A stretch of DNA of 56,643 nt from Candidatus Peregrinibacteria bacterium GW2011_GWC2_39_14 (GTDB lineage: Bacteria; Patescibacteriota; Gracilibacteria; UBA1369; UBA12463), in the NCBI GenBank assembly GCA_000993595.1, contig LBWJ01000015.1, positions 1 to 56,643 on the forward strand. The letters run 5' to 3'. This document shows positions 26,020 to 33,425 of the stretch, piece by piece. Numbering within the stretch: the first letter of the stretch is position 1; the number at the start of each line of letters is the position of its first letter. A program made the position numbers and the translations under genes. The notes beneath the pieces are model-generated. The model was not told the DNA's origin. It saw only the letters and a program-made list of their open reading frames with translations, and made no database searches.

Positions 26020-26550
26020 TTATTTTGGTGCATCAAAAGTTTTCTTTATAAAAAGCATAGCCCGCCTATGCTGACTTTTGACTGTGTGCAAGGGCTTTTT
26101 CAGCACTTTGCCTATTTCATCAAAAGTAAGATCTTGAACGTATTTCAATAATAAAATTTCACGATAAACGGGCGAAAGTTTATTCAGAATCTTTTCTGCC
26201 AACTTTTTATTTTCAATTTTTGCAGTTATCTTTTCAGCAGAATGTTTAGGATCCGCGAGCGTATCAAGAAGCGCATTATCGCCTTCCGCATTTTCAAAAT
26301 CAGAAAAAACCAGATTTTTCTTCTTTCGCATAAAGTCTATAGCTGTATTTCTGGCAATTGTGAAAATCCAAGTCTTAAAATTCTCGTTAGGTCGATATGT
26401 CTTTATATTTTTCCACGCTTTAAAAAAAGCTTCCTGAGTTATATCTTCAGCGTCCTTTGCGCTACCAACAAGCCTATATATAAAGTTATATACGGGTTTA
26501 AGATGTGTATTAACAATCTCGCTGAAATCATCATTTTTATTCTTTTTCAT
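26020..26550 (-). CDS. ECF-type RNA polymerase sigma factor
   Basis: 176 residues, normal ECF length. Region 2 spans about 10-80 with 'KPVYNFIYRLVGSAKDAEDI' and 'TQEAFFKAWKNI', and '-10 melting' residues near 'FKTWIFTIARNTAIDFMR'. Region 4 (about 115-170) has 'LSPVYREILLLKYVQDLTFD' and the recognition helix 'PLHTVKSQHRRA'. ECF sigmas direct RNA polymerase to stress or envelope promoters and usually autoregulate. First gene of a minus-strand block running through the putative anti-sigma, a small membrane protein, MacA-like adaptor, ABC ATPase, permease and a DUF5666-like protein. It probably controls that block. Confidence 0.88.
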   Translation of the reverse strand: MKKNKNDDFSEIVNTHLKPVYNFIYRLVGSAKDAEDITQEAFFKAWKNIKTYRPNENFKTWIFTIARNTAIDFMRKKKNLVFSDFENAEGDNALLDTLADPKHSAEKITAKIENKKLAEKILNKLSPVYREILLLKYVQDLTFDEIGKVLKKPLHTVKSQHRRAMLFIKKTFDAPK

Positions 26551-26557
26551 CTTACTA

Positions 26558-26586
26558 TTTATACCAGAAAAGAGCTCATTTAGGAA
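26558..26586 (-). promoter_or_regulatory. possible promoter of the ECF sigma operon
   Basis: On the minus strand: TTCCTA (26586-26581), 17-nt spacer, TATAAA (26563-26558) preceded by TGG as an extended -10. The -10 lies only 7 nt upstream of the ATG (26550), so the message would be nearly leaderless. The weak -35 fits poorly; an ECF-specific site is possible. Confidence 0.35.
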
Positions 26587-26601
26587 GTATATACGATTTA
26601 G

Positions 26602-26629
26602 TTGCTTTATTAAATATTTCGTGTATAGT
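26602..26629 (+). promoter_or_regulatory. promoter of the RRM protein gene
   Basis: TTGCTT (26602-26607), 16-nt spacer, TATAGT (26624-26629). Transcription would start near 26636, leaving a leader of about 119 nt, much longer than any other leader in the window. Confidence 0.5.
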
Positions 26630-26668
26630 AGTCCATGTTGTAGGATTCTTTAGTTGGTTTTCTTCCTT

Positions 26669-26727
26669 GCTAGGTTATTTCAACTTAGCGAAAGCAGGGA
26701 CGTGAAACGCAAAGAAGGTCGCCCTGC
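26669..26727 (+). promoter_or_regulatory. structured 5' leader of the RRM protein gene
   Basis: Two consecutive hairpins can be drawn. The first pairs 26669-26676 (GCTAGGTT) with 26682-26689 (AACTTAGC), 8 bp with one G-U and a 5-nt ATTTC loop. The second pairs GCAGGG 26694-26699 with CCCTGC 26722-26727 around a 22-nt loop. A GCGAAAGC GNRA-type fold (26688-26695) would compete with both. The long leader and competing folds suggest autoregulation by the RNA-binding protein or a temperature response. I do not recognise a known riboswitch. Confidence 0.45.
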
Positions 26728-26754
26728 ACTTTATAAAAAATTAAATCAACAACA

Positions 26755-27105
26755 ATGGCAAAAAAATTGTACGTAGGAGGAGTCTCTTACACAACAACAG
26801 ACGAAGGCTTGAAGGAATACTTCTCTCAAGCTGGTGTCGTTGAAACAGCCACGATCATCATGGACAGAATGTCCGGAAGATCAAAAGGCTTTGGTTTCGT
26901 TGAATTTGCATCTGATGAAGAAGCTGCAAAAGCAATTGAAATGTTCAATGGCAAGGAATTCGAAGGACGCAAATTGATCGTCAACGAAGCCAGACCAATG
27001 GAAGATCGACCAAAAAGAAGTTTTGGCGGTGGATCACGCGGCGGTTTTGGTGGAGGCGGACGAAGAGATTTCGGCGGTGGTGGAAGCGGCAGATTCGACA
27101 GATAG
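26755..27105 (+). CDS. RRM-type glycine-rich RNA-binding protein
   Basis: 116 residues. One RNA-recognition motif fills residues 3-80: RNP2 'KLYVGGV', RNP1 'KGFGFVEF', with 'EDRPKR' at the end of the fold. The tail (about 86-116) is Gly/Arg/Phe-rich ('GGGSRGGFGGGGRRDFGG'), as in cyanobacterial Rbp and plant GRP cold-inducible proteins. It would bind single-stranded RNA, and may act as a cold-shock chaperone. The gene stands alone, with its own promoter, structured leader and a strong terminator (27131-27160), so it is separately controlled and probably highly expressed. Confidence 0.9.
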   Translation: MAKKLYVGGVSYTTTDEGLKEYFSQAGVVETATIIMDRMSGRSKGFGFVEFASDEEAAKAIEMFNGKEFEGRKLIVNEARPMEDRPKRSFGGGSRGGFGGGGRRDFGGGGSGRFDR

Positions 27106-27130
27106 TTCTATCCAAATTCGAAAACAATAA

Positions 27131-27160
27131 AAGGCGGAACGCAAGTTTCGCCTTTTTTTT
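27131..27160 (+). terminator. Rho-independent terminator after the RRM gene
   Basis: Stem AGGCGGAAC / GTTTCGCCT with a GCAA tetraloop (27132-27152), one G-U pair, followed by eight T. The clearest intrinsic terminator in the window. Confidence 0.85.
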
Positions 27161-27193
27161 GCGCCGTCTAAGGCGCTATCCTTGGCGTGGCGC

Positions 27194-27222
27194 TTGATAT
27201 CCAGGCGGATTTTTTATATAAT
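27194..27222 (+). promoter_or_regulatory. promoter of the DUF378 gene
   Basis: TTGATA (27194-27199), 17-nt spacer, consensus TATAAT (27217-27222). Leader about 29 nt. The -35/spacer region contains a decayed relative of the hairpin elements ('caggcggat'). Confidence 0.6.
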
Positions 27223-27257
27223 CTTAGTACAAACTATTTATTATTAACCCTCGTAGT

Positions 27258-27521
27258 ATGAAATTTCTTTACTGGCTAGCTTTGGTGCTAGTGGTCGTGG
27301 GAGCTGTAAACTGGGGCTTAGTCGGAATTTTCGGCTTTGACTTGGTCAAATATCTTTGCGTCGATTTACTCGGCGTAGAATTACTCGCAACAATCGTTTA
27401 TGTTGTTGTAGCGGTTGCAGGTCTTTATTTGTTTATCACGTCACTTTGTTGCTGCGGATGTTGTTCGGACAAATGCTGCGGTGATAACTGCAAATGTGAA
27501 GACGGAAAATGCAAATGCTAG
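27258..27521 (+). CDS. DUF378-like membrane protein with cysteine-rich tail
   Basis: 87 residues. Two hydrophobic helices (about 4-24 and 40-63) with 'VVVGAVNWGLVGIFGFDLV', the signature of DUF378 small membrane proteins of unknown function. The family normally ends soon after the second helix. Here a 24-residue tail follows ('CCCGCCSDKCCGDNC' then 'KCEDGKCKC'), so eleven cysteines lie in residues 64-87, resembling a metallothionein. The tail probably faces the cytoplasm or cell surface and could bind Zn, Cu or Cd, or an Fe-S cluster. Stand-alone gene with its own promoter and terminator (27543-27577). Confidence 0.75.
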   Translation: MKFLYWLALVLVVVGAVNWGLVGIFGFDLVKYLCVDLLGVELLATIVYVVVAVAGLYLFITSLCCCGCCSDKCCGDNCKCEDGKCKC

Positions 27522-27542
27522 TCTAAATTAGAAAAAATCAAT

Positions 27543-27577
27543 AAAATACGCTTGTGAACAACAGGCGTATTTTTGTT
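27543..27577 (+). terminator. terminator after the DUF378 gene
   Basis: Inverted repeat AAAATACGC (27543-27551) with GCGTATTTT (27565-27573), the arms extended by CTTG/CAGG, followed by further T residues. The AT-flanked symmetry could terminate on both strands. Confidence 0.65.
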
Positions 27578-27605
27578 TGACTTATTCGAAATATGGCGTT
27601 AAACT
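27577..27605 (+). promoter_or_regulatory. promoter of the 310-residue gene
   Basis: TTGACT (27577-27582), 17-nt spacer, TAAACT (27600-27605); leader about 24 nt. It starts directly in the T-run of the previous terminator. Confidence 0.5.
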
Positions 27606-27635
27606 AACTTCCTTTATTATTAATTTAAATAAAAA

Positions 27636-28568
27636 ATGAGAATAGACACATTTATAAGCGTAAGCGGCGAAGAAAGAGTTTTGGACACAGCAATGGTAAC
27701 AAGGTTAGAAAAGATCGTTGACAGTATGTCCTTAAAGCTAAATACGAAGCCGGCGACATTTTCAAGAAAAGAAGCGAGAGCTATGGGTGAGCAAATTAGA
27801 CAAATTCTAAATGCATTGCCGGAATTTGGCGCAACAGAAGCGGAAACAGCTGCGTTTGCATTGGTGAAAAAACATTTGATTTCTGGCGCAGTTATTATTA
27901 ATCCGGATTGTAGGGAATCATTTGAAGAAGAAGCTACAGCCACGTTAGATAAAGCAGCCCAAGAGATTGGGGAAGCGGCATTTACGCTAGACCTTCTTGT
28001 TGAAAAGGTTACTGCTGCAACAGTTGCAAACGAACTTGACGTCGATGGCGCCGTGGATTTTCGAGAAAGGGCATTGCAGATTTTTGATGAAAAAGGAGGG
28101 GCGCCGACTGAAAACGCAGAAGAACTCGAAGCGATGAAAAAGCAGTTGGAAGGTATTTTCGGGACAGTTGACGCAGTAATGTCGGTTATGAGACCGATGA
28201 GGGAAGGTAAAAAAGACATAGGCGTAATTTTAGAGAAAGGGTCTGAGATGAAGGCATTAGCTTTAACTATGAGCGAGGCAAATAAAGAAGCGTTATTGCC
28301 AGGGGACGCAGATCTTTTTGCACTTATTATGCTAAAAATACACGAGGCTGGACAAATGATGGCATTGATGGGAGCAGAACAAGATTTTACGAAAGAGACG
28401 GATACTACAGACGCTGGCGCATTGCTTGCGGATGCGTCTTTTATGCTCAAATCTCTTATTGGCAAAGTCGATCTTCAAAGCAGATCAGCTTTTAAAGGAT
28501 TAAGTATAAAAGCACCGGAATTATTTGTAAGAAATCCGGATAATGGTTTTGATCGCGCCACTGATTGA
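27636..28568 (+). CDS. uncharacterised helical protein, long paralogue of the GATEAET pair
   Basis: 310 residues, no family recognised. Almost entirely alpha-helical and acidic, with no signal peptide, no membrane segment and only one cysteine. 'LPEFGATEAETAAF' at 61-74 and 'EKVTAATVANELDVD' at about 123-137 are shared with the 162-residue product of 29678-30166 ('LPECGATEAETAAL' and 'EKATGVTVASELDAD'). It has its own promoter. The stop TGA is followed at once by TAA. The 3' end is 4 nt from the convergent SLH gene. Probably cytoplasmic; possible partner of the SLH protein or of its own paralogue, but no function can be given. Confidence 0.6.
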   Translation: MRIDTFISVSGEERVLDTAMVTRLEKIVDSMSLKLNTKPATFSRKEARAMGEQIRQILNALPEFGATEAETAAFALVKKHLISGAVIINPDCRESFEEEATATLDKAAQEIGEAAFTLDLLVEKVTAATVANELDVDGAVDFRERALQIFDEKGGAPTENAEELEAMKKQLEGIFGTVDAVMSVMRPMREGKKDIGVILEKGSEMKALALTMSEANKEALLPGDADLFALIMLKIHEAGQMMALMGAEQDFTKETDTTDAGALLADASFMLKSLIGKVDLQSRSAFKGLSIKAPELFVRNPDNGFDRATD

Positions 28569-28572
28569 TAAT

Positions 28573-29550
28573 CTATTTACTCGCCAAAAACATATAAAGC
28601 GCCACGGCTATATCTTTTCTTGAAAGTGGGCTTGTAGGATATAAAAAGTCTGTGCGCTCAGGGAATAGGTTGAATTTTTTTGCTATGCCGGCGTATTTTG
28701 CAAACCAGTCATTTGGACTTACATCCTTATAATCATATGGTATATTTTCCGCAACAGTAAAAGTTAAGGCCAACATTTTTAAGAATTCCGCAGCATTAAC
28801 AGTCGATTCAGGCCTAAAAGTCCCATCCGGATTGCCGTTTATTATGCCTTTTTCTGCGGCTTTAACGACAAACCTTGTATACCATTGATTGTCGAGAACG
28901 TCATGAAACTTGCCGTTATTTTTTAAATCTTCTTTAATTTCTCCAAAGCGAGCAAGCAAAAGAAATTTTGCAGTTTCCGCTCGATTAACGCTTTTGTTTC
29001 CTTTAAATTCTCCGTCGGCATATCCTCCAATCACGGCGCGTCTATAAAGTTCTGCAGCGGCTTTGCCTTCAATGGAAGTAATGTCTGTGTCAATGAATGG
29101 GTTTTTATAATTAACAAAAGACGTGATGACTTCATCTTCAAATCCTGCCGGAGGGATCGCAACTTTTTCATCTGTATCTATAATTGCAGGAGCGGCAACA
29201 TCGGTAATTAAATATGTATTATAAGTTTTTCCATTAATCGTATATTCTTCGCCACCTGTTATTGAAAACGTGAATTTAACGGTTGCGCCGTTTTTTAAGT
29301 TATCAAAAACCGCATTTGTTTTTGGGAATGCAATATAAATTCGGTTATCGCTTGAATCATATATATCAATACAGCTATCAAGATTTTTTCCGGACAAGAG
29401 ATTAAGATTCAGACATGGCTCAATTTTTACAGTTCCGGAGCCGGTCTGCATGGCACCGGCCAAGGCCGTATTAAAAGGAAAAGCCATAATCGCGGTTAAA
29501 ACAAGGATTAGGCTTAATGAAAAACTCACAAATCGTTTCGTTTTGTACAT
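28573..29550 (-). CDS. S-layer homology (SLH) domain surface protein
   Basis: 325 residues from the ATG at 29550; an in-frame ATG 93 nt upstream exists, but the chosen start begins a proper signal peptide ('MYKTKRFVSFSLSLIL...', cut near 'ALAGA'). The middle (35-165) is an uncharacterised beta-rich region. Three SLH repeats follow (about 180-325): 'AVIGGYADGEFKGNKSVNRA', 'GIINGNPDGTFRPESTVNAA' and a weaker third ending 'PTSPLSRKDIAVALYMF'. SLH triplets bind pyruvylated cell-wall polymers and hold proteins non-covalently on the surface. Promoter 29579-29607. Suggests a monoderm-type wall or S-layer. Confidence 0.85.
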   Translation of the reverse strand: MYKTKRFVSFSLSLILVLTAIMAFPFNTALAGAMQTGSGTVKIEPCLNLNLLSGKNLDSCIDIYDSSDNRIYIAFPKTNAVFDNLKNGATVKFTFSITGGEEYTINGKTYNTYLITDVAAPAIIDTDEKVAIPPAGFEDEVITSFVNYKNPFIDTDITSIEGKAAAELYRRAVIGGYADGEFKGNKSVNRAETAKFLLLARFGEIKEDLKNNGKFHDVLDNQWYTRFVVKAAEKGIINGNPDGTFRPESTVNAAEFLKMLALTFTVAENIPYDYKDVSPNDWFAKYAGIAKKFNLFPERTDFLYPTSPLSRKDIAVALYMFLASK

Positions 29551-29578
29551 ATGGATATTTTTATTAAAATATATTAAA

Positions 29579-29607
29579 AATTTACGCTTTTGATTAAGAA
29601 AAGGCAA
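29579..29607 (-). promoter_or_regulatory. promoter of the SLH gene
   Basis: Minus strand: TTGCCT (29607-29602), 17-nt spacer, TAAATT (29584-29579), about 29 nt upstream of the start at 29550. This supports 29550 over the in-frame ATG at 29643, which would lie upstream of the promoter. Confidence 0.5.
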
Positions 29608-29677
29608 TAATGCGCACTTTTCGTGACTTCTATGTCTAGTCATGTTAACCTATCTCCCAATCTTAACTTTTTAAATT

Positions 29678-30166
29678 ATGGAAAGAGCAATAGCATCAGC
29701 ACCAGAAACATTACCTTACGGTCCGGAAGCGCTGGAGGTATTGAGGACAGTAAATCAATTTGTTTCATCGATGGCGATTACATACCACTCCAATAATATT
29801 AATATATCGGACGTGGTTATATGTGAGGAGAATATTAAGCGTGTAAAGGCGACACTGCCTGAATGCGGGGCAACCGAAGCGGAAACAGCGGCACTCCGAA
29901 TGATTAGGGACGAATTAGGATTCGCAAATGAGCACCTAGGGGACTTGAGGTCATTTTTAGCACAGCAAGTTGATGGCGCTGGACGGGCACTTCTGAGCTA
30001 CGGTAGTAGCAAAAAGCATCTCGGAAGAGCGGTGACTGTTCTTGCTCTCATTCTCGAAAAACAAGCCGAGAAAGCTACCGGCGTTACGGTTGCATCGGAG
30101 CTTGATGCGGATTTGGCTGCAACTGGAGATCAGGCAAAGGAGGCGGCGGCACCTGGAGCATCTTAA
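29678..30166 (+). CDS. uncharacterised helical protein, short paralogue of the GATEAET pair
   Basis: 162 residues, unknown family. Helical, soluble, no signal peptide. 'LPECGATEAETAAL' (60-73) and 'EKATGVTVASELDAD' (about 131-144) match the 310-residue protein at 27636-28568, in the same order and similar spacing (about 60 residues), so the two are diverged paralogues. The C-terminal end is Ala/Gly-rich ('AKEAAAPGAS') and lacks the second half of the longer copy. It lies divergent from the SLH gene and 62 nt upstream of asnS. Function unknown. Confidence 0.55.
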   Translation: MERAIASAPETLPYGPEALEVLRTVNQFVSSMAITYHSNNINISDVVICEENIKRVKATLPECGATEAETAALRMIRDELGFANEHLGDLRSFLAQQVDGAGRALLSYGSSKKHLGRAVTVLALILEKQAEKATGVTVASELDADLAATGDQAKEAAAPGAS

Positions 30167-30193
30167 AAGTGGTGTCGGCTGTTAAACATAATC

Positions 30194-30222
30194 TTTACCA
30201 TGGCGCGCTTTTCCATTAAAAT
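30194..30222 (+). promoter_or_regulatory. asnS promoter, leaderless configuration
   Basis: TTTACC (30194-30199), 17-nt spacer, TAAAAT (30217-30222). The -10 ends 6 nt before the ATG (30229), so transcription would begin at or next to the start codon. Confidence 0.45.
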
Positions 30223-30228
30223 AAGCGC

Positions 30229-31527
30229 ATGAACATTTTTATAAATCAGGCGGCAGATTTTGTCGGCCAGGAAATCACAATTAGAGGATGGATGTTTAAC
30301 AAGCGCAGTAGCGGAAAAATCCACTTTTTGGAACTGCGTGATGGAACAGGGGAGATTCAGGGCATTGTTTTTGTTAATGCGGTTTCTCCGGAAGTTTTTG
30401 AAAAAGCCGGAAAATTGACGATTGAGTCTTCAGCGGCTTTTACTGGAACGATTTCAAAGCATCCAAAGCTGGAAAATACATTCGAACTTCAAGTGAAAGA
30501 TATTGAGATTTATTGCATTGCGCCGGACGATTATCCGATTGGGAAAAAAGAGCACGGTCCGGACTTTTTGCTTGAAAATAGGCATCTTTGGCTACGCAGC
30601 AAAAAACAGTGGGCGAATATGAGAATCAGAGATGAAATCATTTGGGCGATTCGAGAATATATGCGCAAAAACGAATTTACATTGGTGGATGCGCCGATTC
30701 TTACAAAAACCGCGTGCGAAGGTACAACAGATTTATTTCACGTTGATTATTTTGAGTCAGATGCTTATCTTTCGCAATCCGGTCAGCTTTATACGGAAGC
30801 CGCGGAATATGCTCTCGGAAAAACATATTGTTTTGGTCCGACTTTCCGTGCGGAAAAATCGAAAACAAGAAGGCATTTAACGGAATTCTGGATGATTGAG
30901 CCTGAAGTGCCATTTATGAAATTTGATGAATTAATGGATTTTGAAGAAGATTTCCTTTGGTATGTTTTGCAAAGCGTATTGAAGAATCGAAGAAAAGAGC
31001 TTGAGGTAACTGAGCGTGACATTTCATTTCTTGAAAATATAAAACGACCATTTCCAAGAATCACATATCACGAGGCGATAAAAATCCTTCAGGAGTCAGG
31101 AAAATCAGACATCAAAGACGGTGATGATTTTGGCGCAGATGATGAAACTTATATTGCGGAACATTTTAAGGCACCGGTTTTTATTCACAGATTCCCAACT
31201 TCGTTGACTTCATTTTTTCAGGAGCCGGATCCAAATAATCCAAATGTAACGCTAAATGTAGACCTCATTGCGCCGGAAGGATATGGAGAATTAATTGGCG
31301 GCGGTTCACAGCGAAGCTATAACCTTGAACTTTTGGAAAAGCGCATCGCAGAAGAAAAAATGGAAAGAAAAGACTATGCTTGGTATTTGGATACAATGAA
31401 ATACGGCGGAATGCCACATTGTGGCTTTGGAATGGGGCTGGAAAGGTGCGTGGCTTGGTTGACGGGTTCTCAGCACGTTCGCGAAACAATCCCGTTCCCA
31501 AGAACAATAAATAGGATTTGTCCGTAA
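30229..31527 (+). CDS. asnS: asparaginyl-tRNA synthetase
   Basis: 432 residues, normal length. Charges tRNA-Asn with asparagine using ATP, in the cytoplasm. An N-terminal OB anticodon-binding domain (about 1-105) precedes a class II catalytic core: 'AYLSQSGQLYTEAA', motif 2 'FGPTFRAEKSKTRRHLTEFW' and motif 3 'GFGMGLERCVAWL'. The 'SKTRRHLTEFW' form distinguishes AsnRS (and archaeal-type AspRS) from LysRS, and no AspRS-type insertion is present. 'HCGFGMGLERCVAWLTGSQH' near the end is also typical of AsnRS. No gene partner nearby; monocistronic between its own promoter and the hairpin element at 31530-31555. Confidence 0.9.
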   Translation: MNIFINQAADFVGQEITIRGWMFNKRSSGKIHFLELRDGTGEIQGIVFVNAVSPEVFEKAGKLTIESSAAFTGTISKHPKLENTFELQVKDIEIYCIAPDDYPIGKKEHGPDFLLENRHLWLRSKKQWANMRIRDEIIWAIREYMRKNEFTLVDAPILTKTACEGTTDLFHVDYFESDAYLSQSGQLYTEAAEYALGKTYCFGPTFRAEKSKTRRHLTEFWMIEPEVPFMKFDELMDFEEDFLWYVLQSVLKNRRKELEVTERDISFLENIKRPFPRITYHEAIKILQESGKSDIKDGDDFGADDETYIAEHFKAPVFIHRFPTSLTSFFQEPDPNNPNVTLNVDLIAPEGYGELIGGGSQRSYNLELLEKRIAEEKMERKDYAWYLDTMKYGGMPHCGFGMGLERCVAWLTGSQHVRETIPFPRTINRICP

Positions 31528-31529
31528 CA

Positions 31530-31555
31530 GACCGTTCGCAAAGCGAACATAGGTC
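31530..31555 (+). repeat. triloop hairpin element with outer stem, copy 2
   Basis: Outer stem GACC/GGTC (31530-31533 with 31552-31555), 6-bp inner stem GTTCGC/GCGAAC, AAA triloop, ATA bulge. Same plan as 9486-9513 but both sides of the outer stem have changed together. Lies 2 nt after the asnS stop and 1 nt before the convergent gene's stop, so it may double as a bidirectional terminator. Confidence 0.7.
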
Positions 31556-32269
31556 TTATATAGCTTTCAAAGGGAAAACGCCTTTAAACTTTGCGATTTT
31601 TTTATTTGATGCAAAATAAAATTCATATTTTGGAGTTTCAGAAAGTTTTTTGCCTTTAAAAATTGGGACATTTTTCGGGAACCAATTCGCGTCCAGGCCT
31701 CTTACTTTATAAATGACGTAACCACCGGCGGCCTTTTTCAATTGCAGTTTTTCTTTATCAGAAAGTGCCATTATGGTTTGATCTGCCAAAACGGTTTTTA
31801 TTCCAAGTTTTTTTGTTTGCAAATATTTTTCGAGTAAAACATCATCAATAATATCAAACGCTTGATCAGCGATTATCCAGTCTCCTTTTTGCGCAAATTT
31901 ATAAGCTTTTTTAACGATTTCATTTGCTTTAGCACGAGTTTTTCTGAATCCCTCATGGGCCGTTCTGCTAAAAACAATTACAAATTTATCTTTAATATTT
32001 TTTTGGATATCTTTTTCGGAAATTTTGTTAGCATCAAAGATAGCGAAGTTCGCTTTTGAAGATTTGGATTTAACGAGTTTTTTTATTGTTTCAGCCAGGT
32101 CACCATAAGTATCAAAAAATAGACCTTTTTGTTTATTTTTAATTAGAGTTAAAGCCATTTGAATCATGGTAACAGATTTTCCTTGTCCGGGAATGCCGAG
32201 AAGCAAAATCGGACCACTGATTTCGCTGGGATCTAAGAGGCACTTTTGTCCAAGTTCAATTTTAAACAT
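31556..32269 (-). CDS. P-loop ATPase, TraG/VirD4-like fragment-sized protein
   Basis: 237 residues from the ATG at 32269; an upstream in-frame ATG (32353) would add 28 residues that look unlike the rest and lie upstream of a promoter-like TTGACA/TATAAT at 32291-32316, so the shorter start is preferred. Walker A 'GIPGQGKS' (25-32) after 'GPILLLG', then 'GLFFDTYGDLAETIKKLV', which matches the conserved strand after Walker A in TraG/VirD4 and related ATPases. 'DWIIADQAFDIIDD' may be Walker B. It is only about half the size of a coupling ATPase. May serve the TrbL-like channel and pilin proteins of this window. Confidence 0.55.
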   Translation of the reverse strand: MFKIELGQKCLLDPSEISGPILLLGIPGQGKSVTMIQMALTLIKNKQKGLFFDTYGDLAETIKKLVKSKSSKANFAIFDANKISEKDIQKNIKDKFVIVFSRTAHEGFRKTRAKANEIVKKAYKFAQKGDWIIADQAFDIIDDVLLEKYLQTKKLGIKTVLADQTIMALSDKEKLQLKKAAGGYVIYKVRGLDANWFPKNVPIFKGKKLSETPKYEFYFASNKKIAKFKGVFPLKAI

Positions 32270-32290
32270 AATGAAAGGATTAAAGTATTG

Positions 32291-32316
32291 ATTATAGTAT
32301 ACCATAAAGTTGTCAA
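32291..32316 (-). promoter_or_regulatory. possible promoter of the P-loop ATPase gene
   Basis: Minus strand TTGACA (32316-32311), 14-nt spacer, TATAAT (32296-32291), with an overlapping TATACT. The spacer is short for sigma-70, so the exact boxes are uncertain. Confidence 0.3.
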
Positions 32317-32437
32317 AAAAGTCACCAAAAGGTGAGTGTATACCTACCTCCATTTTTTGCAGCAGATTTTTTGTTTCTGATCTGGATTTTTTGGCTTATT
32401 TCGGCTAGAATATAGCTAAACATATAACCTCAAAAAC

Positions 32438-33360
32438 ATGGACAATCCAGAACAAAACACAACAAAAAATCAGACCCAAAATAGCACTCAAAATCCCACG
32501 CAAAATTTCGAAAAATCTCTTCATGAAAAATTTGTCTTTTATGGCAAAAACGTTCGTGAATGGACGCGAAAATGTACACTACTTTTGCCTGAAATAGAGA
32601 AACGTGAAATTTGGAAAAAGCATGGATTTGCAAATATATACGAATACGCAAGAATTTTAGCGGGAATGAGTACAAATGCAGTTAGTGCAGCACTCTGGAC
32701 AATGCGAAAAACGGAAAATAAGCCTGAATTAAGACAAATCATTGAAGAAAAAGGAATAAGTGCAGTTCGTCCAATAGCAAATTTGGCAACTCCTGAAACA
32801 GACAAATTCTGGGCTGAAAAAGCGAGGGAAATGAGTGGGCATACGCTAGAAACTTATGCACTTGCCGCGCGGCAGAAACCCCTACTGCACCACAAATTCA
32901 AAGTATAACAATCGAGCTCGACCCCGAAATAGCAAACCAACTCGAAAAATTAAAAGGCCAAGGAAATTGGAACGAGCTTATGCAAAAACTCCTGCAAGCT
33001 TATCAAGCGCAAGTTGAAGCCAAAAAACCAATTCCACAAGAAAATGCAAAAAGATACGTACCTGCAAAAATTAAGAACTACGTTCTTGTTAAAACTAACA
33101 ACACATGCGCATTCCCGGGATGCACGAAAAAGTATAAATACCTTCATCACACATGGAGGTTCGCGCTCACAAAAATGCACGATCCGGACAGTCTCATTCC
33201 TCTTTGCAAGCCTCATGAACGCCTCGCTCACGCAGGCCTGATTGAAAACGAAAATCAATCGCCTGAAAACTGGAAAATAAAACTTGAAGCGGATAAAACC
33301 AACGAAAAATGGCTAAAAGCGGATAAGTGGGTGGCGGAATATTACACGGGAAAACGCTGA
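32438..33360 (+). pseudogene. HNH endonuclease, full-length copy with a frameshift
   Basis: Two overlapping-frame segments make one gene. Frame A runs from ATG 32438 to a stop at 32908 (156 residues, helical domain 'FYGKNVREWTRKCTLLLPEI...'). Frame B continues the protein from about 32879 ('TAPQIQSITIELDPEIANQL') through 33360, holding the HNH core 'CAFPGC', 'YLHHTWRF', 'PLCKPHERL'. The switch is at the AAACCCC run (32876-32882) and needs one extra base. The C-terminal half closely matches the partial gene at 2-349. It could be a real inactivating mutation, a homopolymer read error or, less likely, programmed shifting: the run is not in the canonical X XXY YYZ phase. Predicted product about 307 residues. 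Confidence 0.7.
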
Positions 33361-33396
33361 GTTGAGAGCGGGCTTGGTAAGCGCACAGATTTAGGT

Positions 33397-33425
33397 TTGC
33401 AATTCTGCGCATTTTGTGCTAAAAT
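33397..33425 (+). promoter_or_regulatory. promoter of the second secretion block
   Basis: TTGCAA (33397-33402), 17-nt spacer, TAAAAT (33420-33425) with upstream TG. It shares 'cgcatttt-tgctaaaatat' with the promoter at 411-439, and both lie just behind an HNH gene. Confidence 0.6.

Noticed and set aside
29551..29643. Longer N-terminus for the SLH protein
   Set aside because: The extension precedes a clear signal peptide and begins upstream of the best promoter.
32876..32882. Programmed -1 frameshift in the HNH gene
   Set aside because: The AAACCCC run is not in X XXY YYZ phase relative to the upstream frame, and no clear downstream pseudoknot is seen; an indel is more economical.
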